Both the position numbers and the translations under genes were made by a program. The notes below the pieces were generated by a model. That model had not been told where the DNA came from and ran no database searches. It saw only the letters and a program-made list of their open reading frames with translations. From an uncultured Oscillospiraceae bacterium (GTDB lineage Bacteria > Bacillota > Clostridia > Oscillospirales > Oscillospiraceae), in the NCBI GenBank assembly GCA_910585265.1, contig CAJUCA010000005.1:54137-99146 (forward strand): a DNA stretch of 45,010 bases, in the 5' to 3' direction. Shown in pieces: positions 14,622-22,909 of the stretch (within the stretch, counting starts at the first letter, position 1; each line of letters begins with the position of its first letter).

Positions 14622-15788
14622 TTATTTCAGGGTTTCCAGCATCCGGTTGGCCATGATCACGGCCTCCTGGATGGAGAGGGTCTTGGTGGGGGCAAACTTG
14701 TTATCGCCCACGCCCTCCACGATGTCCTTGCCCGACATGAACGCCACCTCGGACTTGGCCCAGCCCGCCACGCTGCCATCGTCGGCAAAGGAGGTGTTGG
14801 ACACGGCGGGGATGGTGCCGCCCAGCTTGGTGAACACCCGGCCCAGCATCACCGCCGCCTCCTGGCGGGTGAGGGTGGCCTGGGGGCTGAACTGGGTGCC
14901 CGCGGTGTTGGTGCCCTTGACAAAGCCCAGGTTGTAGGCCATGCCGATTTCACGCTCGAAGTTGGTCGTCTCCCAGTCCACGTCGGTGAAGGGGTGCTCC
15001 TCGTCGGCGTCCGGCCAGTAACCAGGATTTCCCATCATAGCGGAGTAGAGGCGCACCGTCACGGCGGCGAACTCCTCCCGGGTCATGCCCCGGGTGCAGT
15101 CCACCAGATAGGGGCTAAAGGGCATAATGTCCGCATCCCAAGCCCGCTCCACCTCTACGGCGGCCCAGCTGCTGGTCTGGAGGGTGGCGGGAACCAGCCT
15201 GTTGTAGTCGCTCTCACACATCCAGCAGACGCCATACCCCTCGTAAAGAACGATGAAATCTTTGCCCTGCGACGGGGTGGCGGTCAAAGTGGTCGCCTTC
15301 TCCAGCGGCCGCGGGATCCCGCCAAAGTCATAGACAAAGCCTTTGTACTCAGCATACCAATCCTCCCAGTAAGGGGACTCGTAGGCGTAGCTTTCCATGT
15401 TATCCGAGAAGGCCTTATATTCCTCATATCCGGGCTCATTGCTGCTGATGCCCCCTCCCACCTGCTTGAGCCAATCCTTCAGTGCCTCCAGGAAGCTGGG
15501 GTCGGCATACTTCCGGCCCGGCAGGGCCTCCACGGTGACGGTGGAGTTGTCCGCCACCACATAGATCTTGTACATGGAAGTCGATCCAGACAACTCGCCC
15601 GTGTCCTCGTCAATGTAGATGATGTTATTGTAGCGGTGGGTCTCCTCCCGCAGGAACCCGTCCATACTGATTTTCAGGCCCTGCTCGACATTCTCCACCA
15701 CCTTTGTCGTGCCCGCCGCGGACACCGGGACAGCAAGGCCAAGGCAGCACGCCAGGGCCAGCGCCAGGGAAAGCAGTCTTTTCTTCAT
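14622..15788 (-). CDS. Secreted SLH-domain surface protein, paralogue 1
   Basis: A 388-residue protein with a Sec signal peptide (basic start, hydrophobic core, cleavage near PVSAAG). An unrecognised N-terminal domain (about 25-190) contains IYVVADNSTVTVEALPGR. Three S-layer-homology repeats fill the C-terminal half (signatures SWAAVEVERAWDADIM, PFTDVDWETTNFEREIGMAYNLGFV, FADDGSVAGWAKSEVAFM). SLH repeats bind secondary cell-wall polymers, so it is probably held non-covalently on the wall. The start is ATG 15788 with AAGGAGG 9 bases before; a longer in-frame start would precede the signal peptide. Its last 159 bases are identical to the end of the paralogue at 29536, in opposite orientation. 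Function of the N-terminal domain unknown. Confidence 0.85.
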   Translation of the reverse strand: MKKRLLSLALALACCLGLAVPVSAAGTTKVVENVEQGLKISMDGFLREETHRYNNIIYIDEDTGELSGSTSMYKIYVVADNSTVTVEALPGRKYADPSFLEALKDWLKQVGGGISSNEPGYEEYKAFSDNMESYAYESPYWEDWYAEYKGFVYDFGGIPRPLEKATTLTATPSQGKDFIVLYEGYGVCWMCESDYNRLVPATLQTSSWAAVEVERAWDADIMPFSPYLVDCTRGMTREEFAAVTVRLYSAMMGNPGYWPDADEEHPFTDVDWETTNFEREIGMAYNLGFVKGTNTAGTQFSPQATLTRQEAAVMLGRVFTKLGGTIPAVSNTSFADDGSVAGWAKSEVAFMSGKDIVEGVGDNKFAPTKTLSIQEAVIMANRMLETLK

Positions 15789-15844
15789 GTACAGCTCCTC
15801 CTTTTCCCGATTGTGAGGAATGTTCCTCATAATCGCTTTCTCCT

Positions 15845-15873
15845 ATTTTATGGGATAATGGGGAAAAAGTCAA
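15845..15873 (-). promoter_or_regulatory. Promoter of SLH paralogue 1
   Basis: TTGACT (15873-15868), a 17-base spacer and TAAAAT (15850-15845), about 57 bases before the start codon. Confidence 0.65.
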
Positions 15874-15885
15874 GGGGTTGTATCC

Positions 15886-16122
15886 ATGATTTCCTTCGAG
15901 CCGCTGCGAAAGATCCTGAAAAGCCGGAATATCAGCACCTATTACCTGCGCAACAAGTGCGGACGGTTTAACCTGGACAGCAAAACCATCCAACGCTTCA
16001 TGCGCGACGAGTCCATCTCCACCTACACGCTGGACGCGCTCTGCAACATCCTGGACTGCGCCCCCGCCGACCTGATGGAGTTCACGCCGGAGCGGGAGGA
16101 AACAGAAAACCCGGAAGCCTGA
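15886..16122 (+). CDS. Small Cro/CI-type HTH regulator
   Basis: A 78-residue protein that is almost entirely one helix-turn-helix domain of the Cro/CI (XRE, HTH_26-like) kind. The recognition region lies around SKTIQRFMRDESISTYTLDALCNIL, followed by CAPADLMEF, the usual end of this small class. It is divergent from the SLH gene (97 bases apart), so it may control that gene or itself, but this is only positional inference. The ribosome site before ATG 15886 is weak (AAGGGG at 15873-15878). Its own terminator overlaps its last codons. Confidence 0.8.
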   Translation: MISFEPLRKILKSRNISTYYLRNKCGRFNLDSKTIQRFMRDESISTYTLDALCNILDCAPADLMEFTPEREETENPEA

Positions 16123-16155
16123 TCCGGCGCGAGCCGTCAGGACTTCCGGGTTTTT
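16106..16155 (+). terminator. Terminator overlapping the end of the HTH gene
   Basis: AAAACCCGGAAG (16106-16117) pairs with CTTCCGGGTTTT (16143-16154) and the T-run continues to 16155. An internal small stem lies between. It may also serve the convergent chemoreceptor gene. Confidence 0.75.
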
Positions 16156-16167
16156 GTCTGGATAAGA

Positions 16168-17841
16168 TTAGAGCACGCCCGCCGTCTGCGCGCCGCCCTT
16201 CAGACGGAACTTCTTGGTCTCGTCCTCCAGCAGGTGGACCTGCTCGAACAGCTCGGAACTGACGGCGGCGGACTCCTCGCTGCTGGCGGAGTTGGTCTGC
16301 ACCACGGAGGAGATCTGCCCGATGCCCTCGGACACCTGGGACAGGGACTCGGCCTCCTGGTGGACGGCCTCGGTGATGGAGTGGATGGCCTCGTCGGACT
16401 GCACCACCAGATCCAGGGCCTGCTTCAGGGACTGGGACACCTCCCCCACGATGCGGCTGCCCCGCTCGGTGGACTGGACGGAGTTTTCGATGAGGTCCTT
16501 GGTGGCCTTGGCGGCCTCGTCGGACTTGGAGGCCAGGTTGCGCACCTCGTCCGCCACCACGGCGAAGCCCTTACCGGCGGAACCGGCCCGGGCGGCCTCC
16601 ACGGCGGCGTTCAGGGCCAGGATGTTGGTCTGGAAGGCGATATTCTCGATGGTGGCGATGATCTTGCCGATCTGCTGGGAGGATTCGGCGATGTCGTCCA
16701 TGGCGGCCACCATCTCCTCCATCTGCTTGCTGCTGAGGGTGACCTGCTCGCTGGTGAGCTTCGCGCTGCGCTGGGCGTTGGCGGCGGCCTCCACGTTGCG
16801 GCCCGCGCTCTTGGACAGGTCGTCCACCGTGGCGTACAGCTCCTGCACCGCGCTGGCCTGCTCCGTGGCCCCCTGGGCCAGGGCCTGGGCCCCGCTGGAC
16901 AGCTGCTCGGCGTGGCTGGACACCCGCTGCTCCGCCTGGATGATGCTGCTCATGGCGTCGGAGATGGACACGGTGAAGCGGCCCAGGGCCTCCTCGATGG
17001 GCTGGAAGTCGCCGATGTACCGGGCGGAGGTGGATACGTCGAAGTTCCCCTGGGCCAGCTCGGCCATCACCCGGTCGATGTCCGCCACGTACTCCTGCAC
17101 GCGGCCCATGGAGCTCTCCAGGGTCTGGGCCAGCTGGCCCAGCTCGTTCTTGGAGCGGTAGCCCAGATCCAGGGACAGACGGCCCTCCTGGAGGGGCTGG
17201 GCCCGGTGGGTGATCTGCACCAGGGGCTTCACCACGCACTGGAGGAAATAGACCACCAGGCTGGTGATGCCGATGAGGGCCAGCACCAGGCAGATCACCG
17301 TGGACAGGTGCATAAAGGCGATGGTGCCGTTCATGGTGGCGGTGTACTCCGTGCTCAGGGCGGTGCCCCGGTCCACCACCTTGTCCAGCAGGCCCACCAG
17401 GGTGGTCAGGTTGTTCTGGATGGTCTCCTGGTAATACTGCTGGGCGGTGGTCCGGCTGTTGGCGTACAGCCCCAGGGCGGTGCCCGCGGAGGCGTGCAGC
17501 TCCTTGTGGAGCGGCTCGATCTGGGTGCGGAGCGACTCGATCTGGCTGTCCGTCAGGTTCAGCTCGGAGTAGAGCCACTGGCCCAGCACGCAGCCGGTGT
17601 GGTCCATGCTGCCGGTGAACTCGGTGCCGGCGTACAGGGCGTTGCTCAGGTTGGCCGCCCACTTGTAATGGGCAACCTCCGCCCGCTGAATCTGATCCAG
17701 CATACTGGAGGCCCGAACGCTGTCGTCCTGTGTGCCTTCAATGCGGAGGATGTTCATGGTGGTCATACCGCTGAAGATCAAGATGGCCGCAATAGCGCAG
17801 GCGACGCGGATGCCGACAGAGCGTTTAATACTGGTACCCAT
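16168..17841 (-). CDS. Methyl-accepting chemotaxis protein with extracellular CZB-type domain
   Basis: A 557-residue chemoreceptor. TM1 spans about 10-32. The outside segment carries a zinc-binding CZB-like motif: AHYKW (H58, W61), HTGCVLGQW (H81, C84, W89) and PLHKELHAS (H112, H116). TM2 spans about 178-200, then HAMP (about 200-255) and a long cytoplasmic signalling domain with the tip around NIAFQTNILALNAAVEAARAG. CZB domains usually lie in the cytoplasm and sense zinc or hypochlorite-type oxidants; here the order places it outside. There is no CheR-docking NWETF pentapeptide at the C-terminus. The start ATG 17841 has an AAGGAGG site. It is a single-gene unit; no other chemotaxis or flagellar gene is in the window. 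Confidence 0.9.
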   Translation of the reverse strand: MGTSIKRSVGIRVACAIAAILIFSGMTTMNILRIEGTQDDSVRASSMLDQIQRAEVAHYKWAANLSNALYAGTEFTGSMDHTGCVLGQWLYSELNLTDSQIESLRTQIEPLHKELHASAGTALGLYANSRTTAQQYYQETIQNNLTTLVGLLDKVVDRGTALSTEYTATMNGTIAFMHLSTVICLVLALIGITSLVVYFLQCVVKPLVQITHRAQPLQEGRLSLDLGYRSKNELGQLAQTLESSMGRVQEYVADIDRVMAELAQGNFDVSTSARYIGDFQPIEEALGRFTVSISDAMSSIIQAEQRVSSHAEQLSSGAQALAQGATEQASAVQELYATVDDLSKSAGRNVEAAANAQRSAKLTSEQVTLSSKQMEEMVAAMDDIAESSQQIGKIIATIENIAFQTNILALNAAVEAARAGSAGKGFAVVADEVRNLASKSDEAAKATKDLIENSVQSTERGSRIVGEVSQSLKQALDLVVQSDEAIHSITEAVHQEAESLSQVSEGIGQISSVVQTNSASSEESAAVSSELFEQVHLLEDETKKFRLKGGAQTAGVL

Positions 17842-17940
17842 GGGAATAGGTCCTCCTTCTCGCTTTTTTCAAAGGGATTTCATGGATGGGAAGGGCCCGG
17901 CGGGCAGGCAGAGCGGGCCGCAGGGCAGACAACCTCGTTT

Positions 17941-17969
17941 ATTTTATCACAAGGTCAGGCGGTGATCAA
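17941..17969 (-). promoter_or_regulatory. Promoter of the chemoreceptor gene
   Basis: TTGATC (17969-17964), a 17-base spacer and TG-A-TAAAAT (-10 at 17946-17941). It reads as a sigma-A type promoter, not as the flagellar sigma type often used for chemoreceptors. Start near 17934. Confidence 0.6.
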
Positions 17970-18030
17970 GGCATTTGCGAAAATCGACGGACTTTTTTCC
18001 GGCGTTTTCAGAGCCTGCGCATACAGATTT

Positions 18031-18909
18031 TTACAATGCGAACACGTCCAGCATTTTATAGTCCGCCGCCCGCTGGGCCACCGCGCCCCAGGTGGGGCCG
18101 GAGCGGACAAATTCCAGGTCGGCCCAGATCCGGTCCAGCTCCGCCTTCACCTGGGGGATCTGCCGGAGATCGCCCCCCACGGTGCGGGTCCAGTAGTCGG
18201 GCACCAGGGCGCAGGGGATCATCTCCCCCTGGTCCTTCACCGGGTCGCCCGCCAGGGTGTGGAGATGGCCGTCAAAGAAGGCCTCTATATTCAGCAGCAT
18301 GGCCAGGCCGTTCAGATCGAACACCTGCAAGGGTGCGCCCGCCCCGCAGGGCACCTCGCCCCCGGCGAAGAAGCAGTCCAAATCGGCCAGCTCCGCCAGC
18401 TCGCCGGACACGCCGCCGATGAAGTCGAACTCGTCCGGCGTGATGGGGCTTTGGAAGGACTGGACCGCCAGATCCAGGCACTTCTCCAGCCTGCCCAGGA
18501 CCTGGCACCCGGGCAGGGTCCCCAGCCTGTTGGCCACGGGCACAAACCGGGCCAGGGCCAGCAGCGACCACACCCGCGCCTGGGCGTCGTCCATGCCGTT
18601 GATCCGGTCTATGATCTCCTCCTCGATCTGGTTCGACAGAAGGGGGGCCTCCTCCAGCTCCCCGATTTTGTTGGAGCAGTCCTCGGTGATCTTCTCCCCC
18701 ACCTTGTCATACACATCGTCCCGCGCGCTGTATACGGTGTCCGCCCGGCCGAACCACAGCATGGCCTTCCCCTCGTCCCCGGCGGACAGGGCGGCCTTCC
18801 CCATGTCATAGTACGCCCGGGCCAGTCCGGCGTAGTCCTTCTTTTGCAGGCAGGCGGCCAACCGCTCCTCCGGGGCGGCGTCCTCCTTCTTCTTGAACAG
18901 GCTGAACAT
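18031..18909 (-). CDS. Conserved-looking cytoplasmic protein of unknown function, TPR-like N-terminus
   Basis: A 292-residue soluble protein. It starts MFSLFKKKEDAAPEERLAAC, followed by helical repeats resembling tetratricopeptides (DYAGLARAYYDMGKAALSAGDEGKAMLWFGRADTVYSA). A central helical part is followed by a region with DFDFIGG-like and DLDCFFAGG segments. No catalytic motif is recognised. Start ATG 18909 is chosen because GGGAGA lies about 10 bases before it and MFSLFKKK is a usual start for small cytosolic proteins; a longer frame upstream lacks a site. No operon partners: it lies between the chemoreceptor and the divergent beta-CASP gene. Confidence 0.7.
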   Translation of the reverse strand: MFSLFKKKEDAAPEERLAACLQKKDYAGLARAYYDMGKAALSAGDEGKAMLWFGRADTVYSARDDVYDKVGEKITEDCSNKIGELEEAPLLSNQIEEEIIDRINGMDDAQARVWSLLALARFVPVANRLGTLPGCQVLGRLEKCLDLAVQSFQSPITPDEFDFIGGVSGELAELADLDCFFAGGEVPCGAGAPLQVFDLNGLAMLLNIEAFFDGHLHTLAGDPVKDQGEMIPCALVPDYWTRTVGGDLRQIPQVKAELDRIWADLEFVRSGPTWGAVAQRAADYKMLDVFAL

Positions 18910-19113
18910 TCCATCATCTCCCAAACGGTTTGGCCTGACGGCCTTTCCCTGTATTGTAGCATCCCCGGCCGCCTCCGTCAACGGGAACCAGGCGGTAAGC
19001 CGGCGGCAGGCAAAAAATTTCCCCGGATTGCCGGGGCGGGGGGAGTGCCCGGAGGCGGAAGCGGGGCCTCCGCCGCTTTCGCGCCCCTTTTCCCAAAAGT
19101 TTTTTGGAATCCC

Positions 19114-19142
19114 TTTACATTTTCCCCGTCCTGTTATACAAT
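19114..19142 (+). promoter_or_regulatory. Promoter of the beta-CASP hydrolase gene
   Basis: TTTACA (19114-19119), a 17-base spacer and TACAAT (19137-19142), 50 bases before the start codon. Confidence 0.65.
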
Positions 19143-19192
19143 GCCGTTAGAGAACCTGCACAACACAGAATAGAGAATCGAGGTGTCTTTTG

Positions 19193-20788
19193 ATGAAATT
19201 GACCTTTTTCGGCGCGGCCAAGGCGGTGACCGGAAGCTGCCACTGTGTAGAGGCCAACGGCCGCAAGCTGCTGGTGGACTGCGGGCTTCAGCAGGGCCGG
19301 GACGAACGGGACAACGCCGAGCTGGACTTCGCCCCCTCCCTCATCGATGACATGGTAGTCACCCACGCCCACATCGACCACTCCGGGCGCATCCCCCTGC
19401 TGGTGAAGCAGGGCTTCCGGGGCAATATCTACTGCACCCGGCTGACGGCCCAGCTGCTGGACATCATGCTCCGGGACTCGGCCCACATACAGGAGAGCGA
19501 CGCCGCCTACGAGAACCAGAAGGGCCGCCGGGCGGGCAAGCCCCCGGTGGAGCCGCTGTACACCCTTGTGGACGTGGAGCGGGCCCTGCGCCACGTGGTG
19601 TCGGTGGAGTACGGCCAGGAGATCGACATATCCGACGGCATCCGGGCCCGGTTCATCGACGCGGGCCACCTGCTGGGCTCCGCCTGCGTGGAGCTGTGGC
19701 TCACCGAGGCGGGGGAGACCCGGAAGATCGTGTTCTCCGGCGACATCGGCAACCAGAAAACCCCCATCATCCGCGCCCCCCAGTATATCGCCGAGGCGGA
19801 TTACGTGGTGACGGAGAGCACCTACGGCGACCGCCTGCACAACGTGAAGGAAAAGCCCAACTACGCCGCCGACCTGGCCCGGGTGATTGACGAGACCATG
19901 GCGGAGGGGGGCAACCTCATCATCCCCTCCTTCGCCGTGGGCCGCACCCAGGAGCTGCTGTACTTCATCCGGGAGATCAAGGAGCAGGGCATGGTCCACT
20001 CCCGTCCGGATTTCCAGGTGTATGTGGACTCCCCCCTGGCGGGGGCGGCCACTGAGATCTTCTCCGGCGACCTCACCGGGTATCTGGACGAGGAGGCCAT
20101 CGACCACCTGCGGGGGGGCGCGCTGTTCCGCTTCCCGGGGCTGAACATCACCGAGGGCACCGAGGAATCCCGCTCCCTGAACTCCGACCCCACCCCCAAG
20201 GTGATCATATCCGCCTCCGGCATGTGCGACGCGGGCCGCATCCGGCACCACTTGAAGCACAACCTCTGGAAGCCGGAGTGCACCATCCTGTTCGTGGGCT
20301 ACCAGGCGGACGGCTCCCTGGGCCGCCGGATTCTGGACGGTGCCCAGCGGGTGCGGCTGTTCGGGGAGGAGATTGCGGTGCGGGCCAGGATCGTCCGGTT
20401 CCACGGCCTCAGCTCCCACGCCGACCGGGACGGGCTGGTGCGCTGGATCAACGCCTTCAGCCCCAGGCCCAAGCAGGTGTTTGTGGTCCACGGCGAGGCC
20501 CGGGCGGCGGAGAACTACACCCTGACCCTGAAGGAGCTGGGCTTTGACGCCCACGCCCCCAACTACGAGGAGGTCTACGACCTGCTGGACAACCGGATGA
20601 TCGCCCCCGGCATCCAGCTGGAGCCCAAGGCCCCGTCCGCGCCCATGGCGTCCCCGGCCTACCGCCGCCTGGAGGACGTGGGGCAGAAGCTGCTGGAGGT
20701 TATCGCCCACAACCGGGGCGGGTCCAACAAGGATTTGGGGAAGTTTGCGGATCAGATCCGCGCCCTCATTTCCAAGTGGGACAGGTAA
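19193..20788 (+). CDS. MBL-fold / beta-CASP metallo-hydrolase (CPSF-type RNase-like)
   Basis: A 531-residue enzyme with the metallo-beta-lactamase fold: THAHIDHSG two-zinc motif (H58, H60, D62, H63), FIDAGHLLGSA and VFSGDIG. An inserted beta-CASP domain carries VTESTYGDR, SGMCDAGRIRHHL and GLSSHADRDGL. Bacterial members act as RNA endo- or exonucleases, but substrate cannot be read from sequence. It is not RNase J, which is longer and differs at the N-terminus. A C-terminal extension of about 60 residues is present. The start is ATG 19193 with GAGGTG 8 bases before; a TTG directly before it is less likely. The last base of the stop codon is the first base of the 162-bp repeat that follows. 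Confidence 0.88.
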   Translation: MKLTFFGAAKAVTGSCHCVEANGRKLLVDCGLQQGRDERDNAELDFAPSLIDDMVVTHAHIDHSGRIPLLVKQGFRGNIYCTRLTAQLLDIMLRDSAHIQESDAAYENQKGRRAGKPPVEPLYTLVDVERALRHVVSVEYGQEIDISDGIRARFIDAGHLLGSACVELWLTEAGETRKIVFSGDIGNQKTPIIRAPQYIAEADYVVTESTYGDRLHNVKEKPNYAADLARVIDETMAEGGNLIIPSFAVGRTQELLYFIREIKEQGMVHSRPDFQVYVDSPLAGAATEIFSGDLTGYLDEEAIDHLRGGALFRFPGLNITEGTEESRSLNSDPTPKVIISASGMCDAGRIRHHLKHNLWKPECTILFVGYQADGSLGRRILDGAQRVRLFGEEIAVRARIVRFHGLSSHADRDGLVRWINAFSPRPKQVFVVHGEARAAENYTLTLKELGFDAHAPNYEEVYDLLDNRMIAPGIQLEPKAPSAPMASPAYRRLEDVGQKLLEVIAHNRGGSNKDLGKFADQIRALISKWDR

Positions 20789-20949
20789 GAACCTGTATTC
20801 ACAGCCGAGGATGCCGTCTGGCCGAGGGATTTTTCCGCCAGGCAAGGCGAATTTTCGCCGGAATACTTTGTGTATTGCAAGAAAATTCAACGCAGCATGG
20901 CGGAAAAAGACCCGGCCAGACGGCGTTTGAGGTTGTGAATACAGGTTCT
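20788..20949. repeat. 162-bp imperfect palindrome, MITE-like element
   Basis: It begins AGAACCTGTATTCACA (20788-20803) and ends with its exact reverse complement (20934-20949). Further inward, GCCGTCTGGCCG with GGCCAGACGGC, and TTTTTCCGCCA with TGGCGGAAAAA, also pair. The whole element can fold into one long hairpin. There is no coding capacity. It abuts the stop codon of the beta-CASP gene and lies 8 bases before the next start codon. Perfect terminal inverted repeats and lack of genes suggest a non-autonomous mobile element or a REP-like sequence. Confidence 0.75.
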
Positions 20950-20957
20950 AAATATGT

Positions 20958-21497
20958 ATGAACCCTTTGCAAAGCTACTTGGGGGACAATGGTATTTTGC
21001 TGTGCAACCGAAATCCCGACCTCCCCGCTTTAGAGGATGTGGGCTGCACATGGCAGGATGTGACTGAGCTGATAGACCGACATGAGCTGTTTTACTCAAA
21101 AGCATTCCGCAAGCGAACCACTTACCTGTCCCCTGAAGCCTACTATTTATTGAAAGCGGCAAAGCCCCAAAAGCCCCTCATTCCACCGGCAGAGCATATT
21201 CTCTCCCTGCTGGGTAACGGCTCAATCGCTGAAACTGCCTTTTTAAAGCAAGTCTGCGGCCTATCTTCCAGGGAATACCGGGACGGCTTCGATTTTCTGC
21301 TCCAAAATCTATACATTACCGCCATGGCAAATGGTGCTGTCTTGAATGAAAGCTGGTCTACTTTTCGATACGGGACTGCTCAGGCATGGGAAGCATTATC
21401 CCCGCCTCCACCCCAATGCGGTGACCCGAAAGCCCGCTTATGGGAGCTGCTGCGCCCCACAGTGCCGGAACGCTGTTTTCGTTCTCTGATTCGATAA
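20958..21497 (+). CDS. Small protein, possibly AlkZ-related (winged-helix-like)
   Basis: A 179-residue protein. N-terminal part CTWQDVTELIDRHELFYSKAF is followed by a middle region resembling winged helices (PPAEHILSLLGNGSIAETAFLKQVCGLSSREYRDGFDFLLQNLYITA). It recalls proteins annotated as AlkZ-related, but lacks the length of a full AlkZ/HTH_42 DNA glycosylase, so no glycosylase activity is claimed. Base composition is visibly less GC-rich than the neighbours, suggesting later arrival. No ribosome site is visible before ATG 20958; the palindromic element ends 8 bases upstream and may have replaced it. It ends at the terminator 21496-21534. Confidence 0.6.
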   Translation: MNPLQSYLGDNGILLCNRNPDLPALEDVGCTWQDVTELIDRHELFYSKAFRKRTTYLSPEAYYLLKAAKPQKPLIPPAEHILSLLGNGSIAETAFLKQVCGLSSREYRDGFDFLLQNLYITAMANGAVLNESWSTFRYGTAQAWEALSPPPPQCGDPKARLWELLRPTVPERCFRSLIR

Positions 21498-21534
21498 AAA
21501 AGCCCCCGGAAGCCTGTTCTTCTGGGGGCTTTTT
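21496..21534. terminator. Bidirectional terminator
   Basis: AAAAAGCCCCCGGAAG pairs with CTTCTGGGGGCTTTTT, with T-runs on both strands, between the convergent AlkZ-related-like gene and glmM. Confidence 0.85.
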
Positions 21535-21537
21535 ATG

Positions 21538-22905
21538 CTATTCCGCTTTATGACCTTGTTCCACGATTACGTCCACGACCTTTTGGGCCAGCTGCTGGCA
21601 CTGGCCCTTTGACCGTGCCTCCACCATCACCCGCACCAGCGGCTCGGTGCCCGATTCCCGCACCAGAATCCGGCCCGTGTCCCCCAGCTCGTCCGCCACG
21701 GCCTGTACCGCCGCCTGGACGGTGGGATCGTCCTGGGCGGCCCTCTTGTCCTTCACCCGCACGTTGATCAGCACCTGGGGATAGATGGACACCGGCTCCG
21801 CCAGTCGGCTCAGCGTCTCCTTTTTCGCCATCATGACCTCCATCACCTTCAGCGCGGTGAGGATGCCGTCCCCCGTCCGGGCGTACTTGGAGAAGATGAT
21901 GTGCCCCGACTGCTCGCCCCCCAGCCTCCGGCCGTTCTTCACCATCTCCTCGTAGACGTACTTGTCCCCCACGGCGGTTTTCACGTAGCCGATCCCCGCC
22001 GCCTCCAGGGCCTTGTACAGCCCGAAGTTGGACATGACGGTGGTGACCACCGTGTTGGTCAGCAGCTTGCCCCGCTCCTTCATATACGCGCCGTACAGGT
22101 ACATGATCTGATCGCCGTCCACCAGCTCCCCCCGCTCGTCCACGGCGAGGCAGCGGTCGGCGTCCCCGTCGAAGGCAAAGCCCGCGTCGCAGCCGTGCTC
22201 CTTCACGTACCGGCGCAGCCCGTCCATGTGGGTGGAGCCCGCGTCCAGGTTGATGTTCAGCCCGTCGGGGCGGTCGTTGATCACGTGCACGTCCGCCCCT
22301 AACGAGCGGAACACGTTGGGGGCGATGCTCCAGGCCGAGCCGTTGGCGCAGTCCAGGGCGATCTTCTTCCCCCGGAAGGAGTACACCGCCAGGGAGATCA
22401 GGTAGCCCATATAGCGGTTGCGGCCCGCGGTGTGGTCCACGATGCCGCCCACCCCCTCCCCGGTGGCGAAGGGCAGCTTGGAGAAGGGCTGTCCGTCCAC
22501 CTCAAGGCAGCCGTCCAGGTAGTCCTCCACCAGACGGATGGTGGCCTCATCCATCTTCTCCCCCTCCCGGTTCATCAGCTTGATGCCGTTGTCATGGTAG
22601 GGGTTGTGGGAGGCGGAGATCATCACGCCGCAGTCAAAGCCGTCCGTCCGGGTGACGTAGGACACGGAGGGGGTGGTGGTGACGTGGAGCAGGTACACGT
22701 CCGCCCCGGAGGCCGCCATGCCCGCGCTGATGGCGTACTCCAGCATATAGCTGGAGCGGCGGGTGTCCTTGCCTACCACGATCCGGGCCCGGCGTGCCCG
22801 GCCGTAGTACCAGCCCAGGAAGCGGCCCACCTCATAGGCGTGCCCGGCGGTCAGATCCACATTGGCCTCCCCCCGGAAGCCGTCGGTGCCGAAGTATTTT
22901 CCCAT
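21538..22905 (-). CDS. glmM: Phosphoglucosamine mutase
   Basis: A 455-residue alpha-D-phosphohexomutase that converts glucosamine-6-phosphate to glucosamine-1-phosphate for UDP-GlcNAc and peptidoglycan synthesis. Visible motifs: substrate entry GTDGFRG at the N-terminus, the phospho-serine loop ISASHNP (S99), the magnesium loop FDGDADRC (about 238-245), the sugar-binding GGEQSGHI and the C-terminal phosphate-binding RESGTEPLVRVMVE. GEQSGH is typical of GlmM and separates it from ManB/PGM. The start ATG 22905 has AGGAGA just upstream. It lies 4 bases after the stop of the acetyltransferase-like gene at 22910, so the two form an operon for consecutive steps. Confidence 0.95.
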   Translation of the reverse strand: MGKYFGTDGFRGEANVDLTAGHAYEVGRFLGWYYGRARRARIVVGKDTRRSSYMLEYAISAGMAASGADVYLLHVTTTPSVSYVTRTDGFDCGVMISASHNPYHDNGIKLMNREGEKMDEATIRLVEDYLDGCLEVDGQPFSKLPFATGEGVGGIVDHTAGRNRYMGYLISLAVYSFRGKKIALDCANGSAWSIAPNVFRSLGADVHVINDRPDGLNINLDAGSTHMDGLRRYVKEHGCDAGFAFDGDADRCLAVDERGELVDGDQIMYLYGAYMKERGKLLTNTVVTTVMSNFGLYKALEAAGIGYVKTAVGDKYVYEEMVKNGRRLGGEQSGHIIFSKYARTGDGILTALKVMEVMMAKKETLSRLAEPVSIYPQVLINVRVKDKRAAQDDPTVQAAVQAVADELGDTGRILVRESGTEPLVRVMVEARSKGQCQQLAQKVVDVIVEQGHKAE

Positions 22906-22909
22906 TTGC

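Noticed and set aside
13392..15971. Plus-strand open frame running through glpK into the SLH gene
   Set aside because: Crosses a terminator and two convergent genes with certain identities; composition is that of a shadow frame.
18910..19113. Gap between the unknown protein and the beta-CASP promoter
   Set aside because: Only G/C-rich imperfect stems were seen; no ORF with a ribosome site and no convincing RNA.
16234..19173. Very long plus-strand open frame (about 979 codons) opposite the chemoreceptor and its neighbour
   Set aside because: Rich in Gly, His, Leu and Gln with no ribosome site. It is the antisense reflection of GC-rich codon use in two well-supported minus-strand genes.
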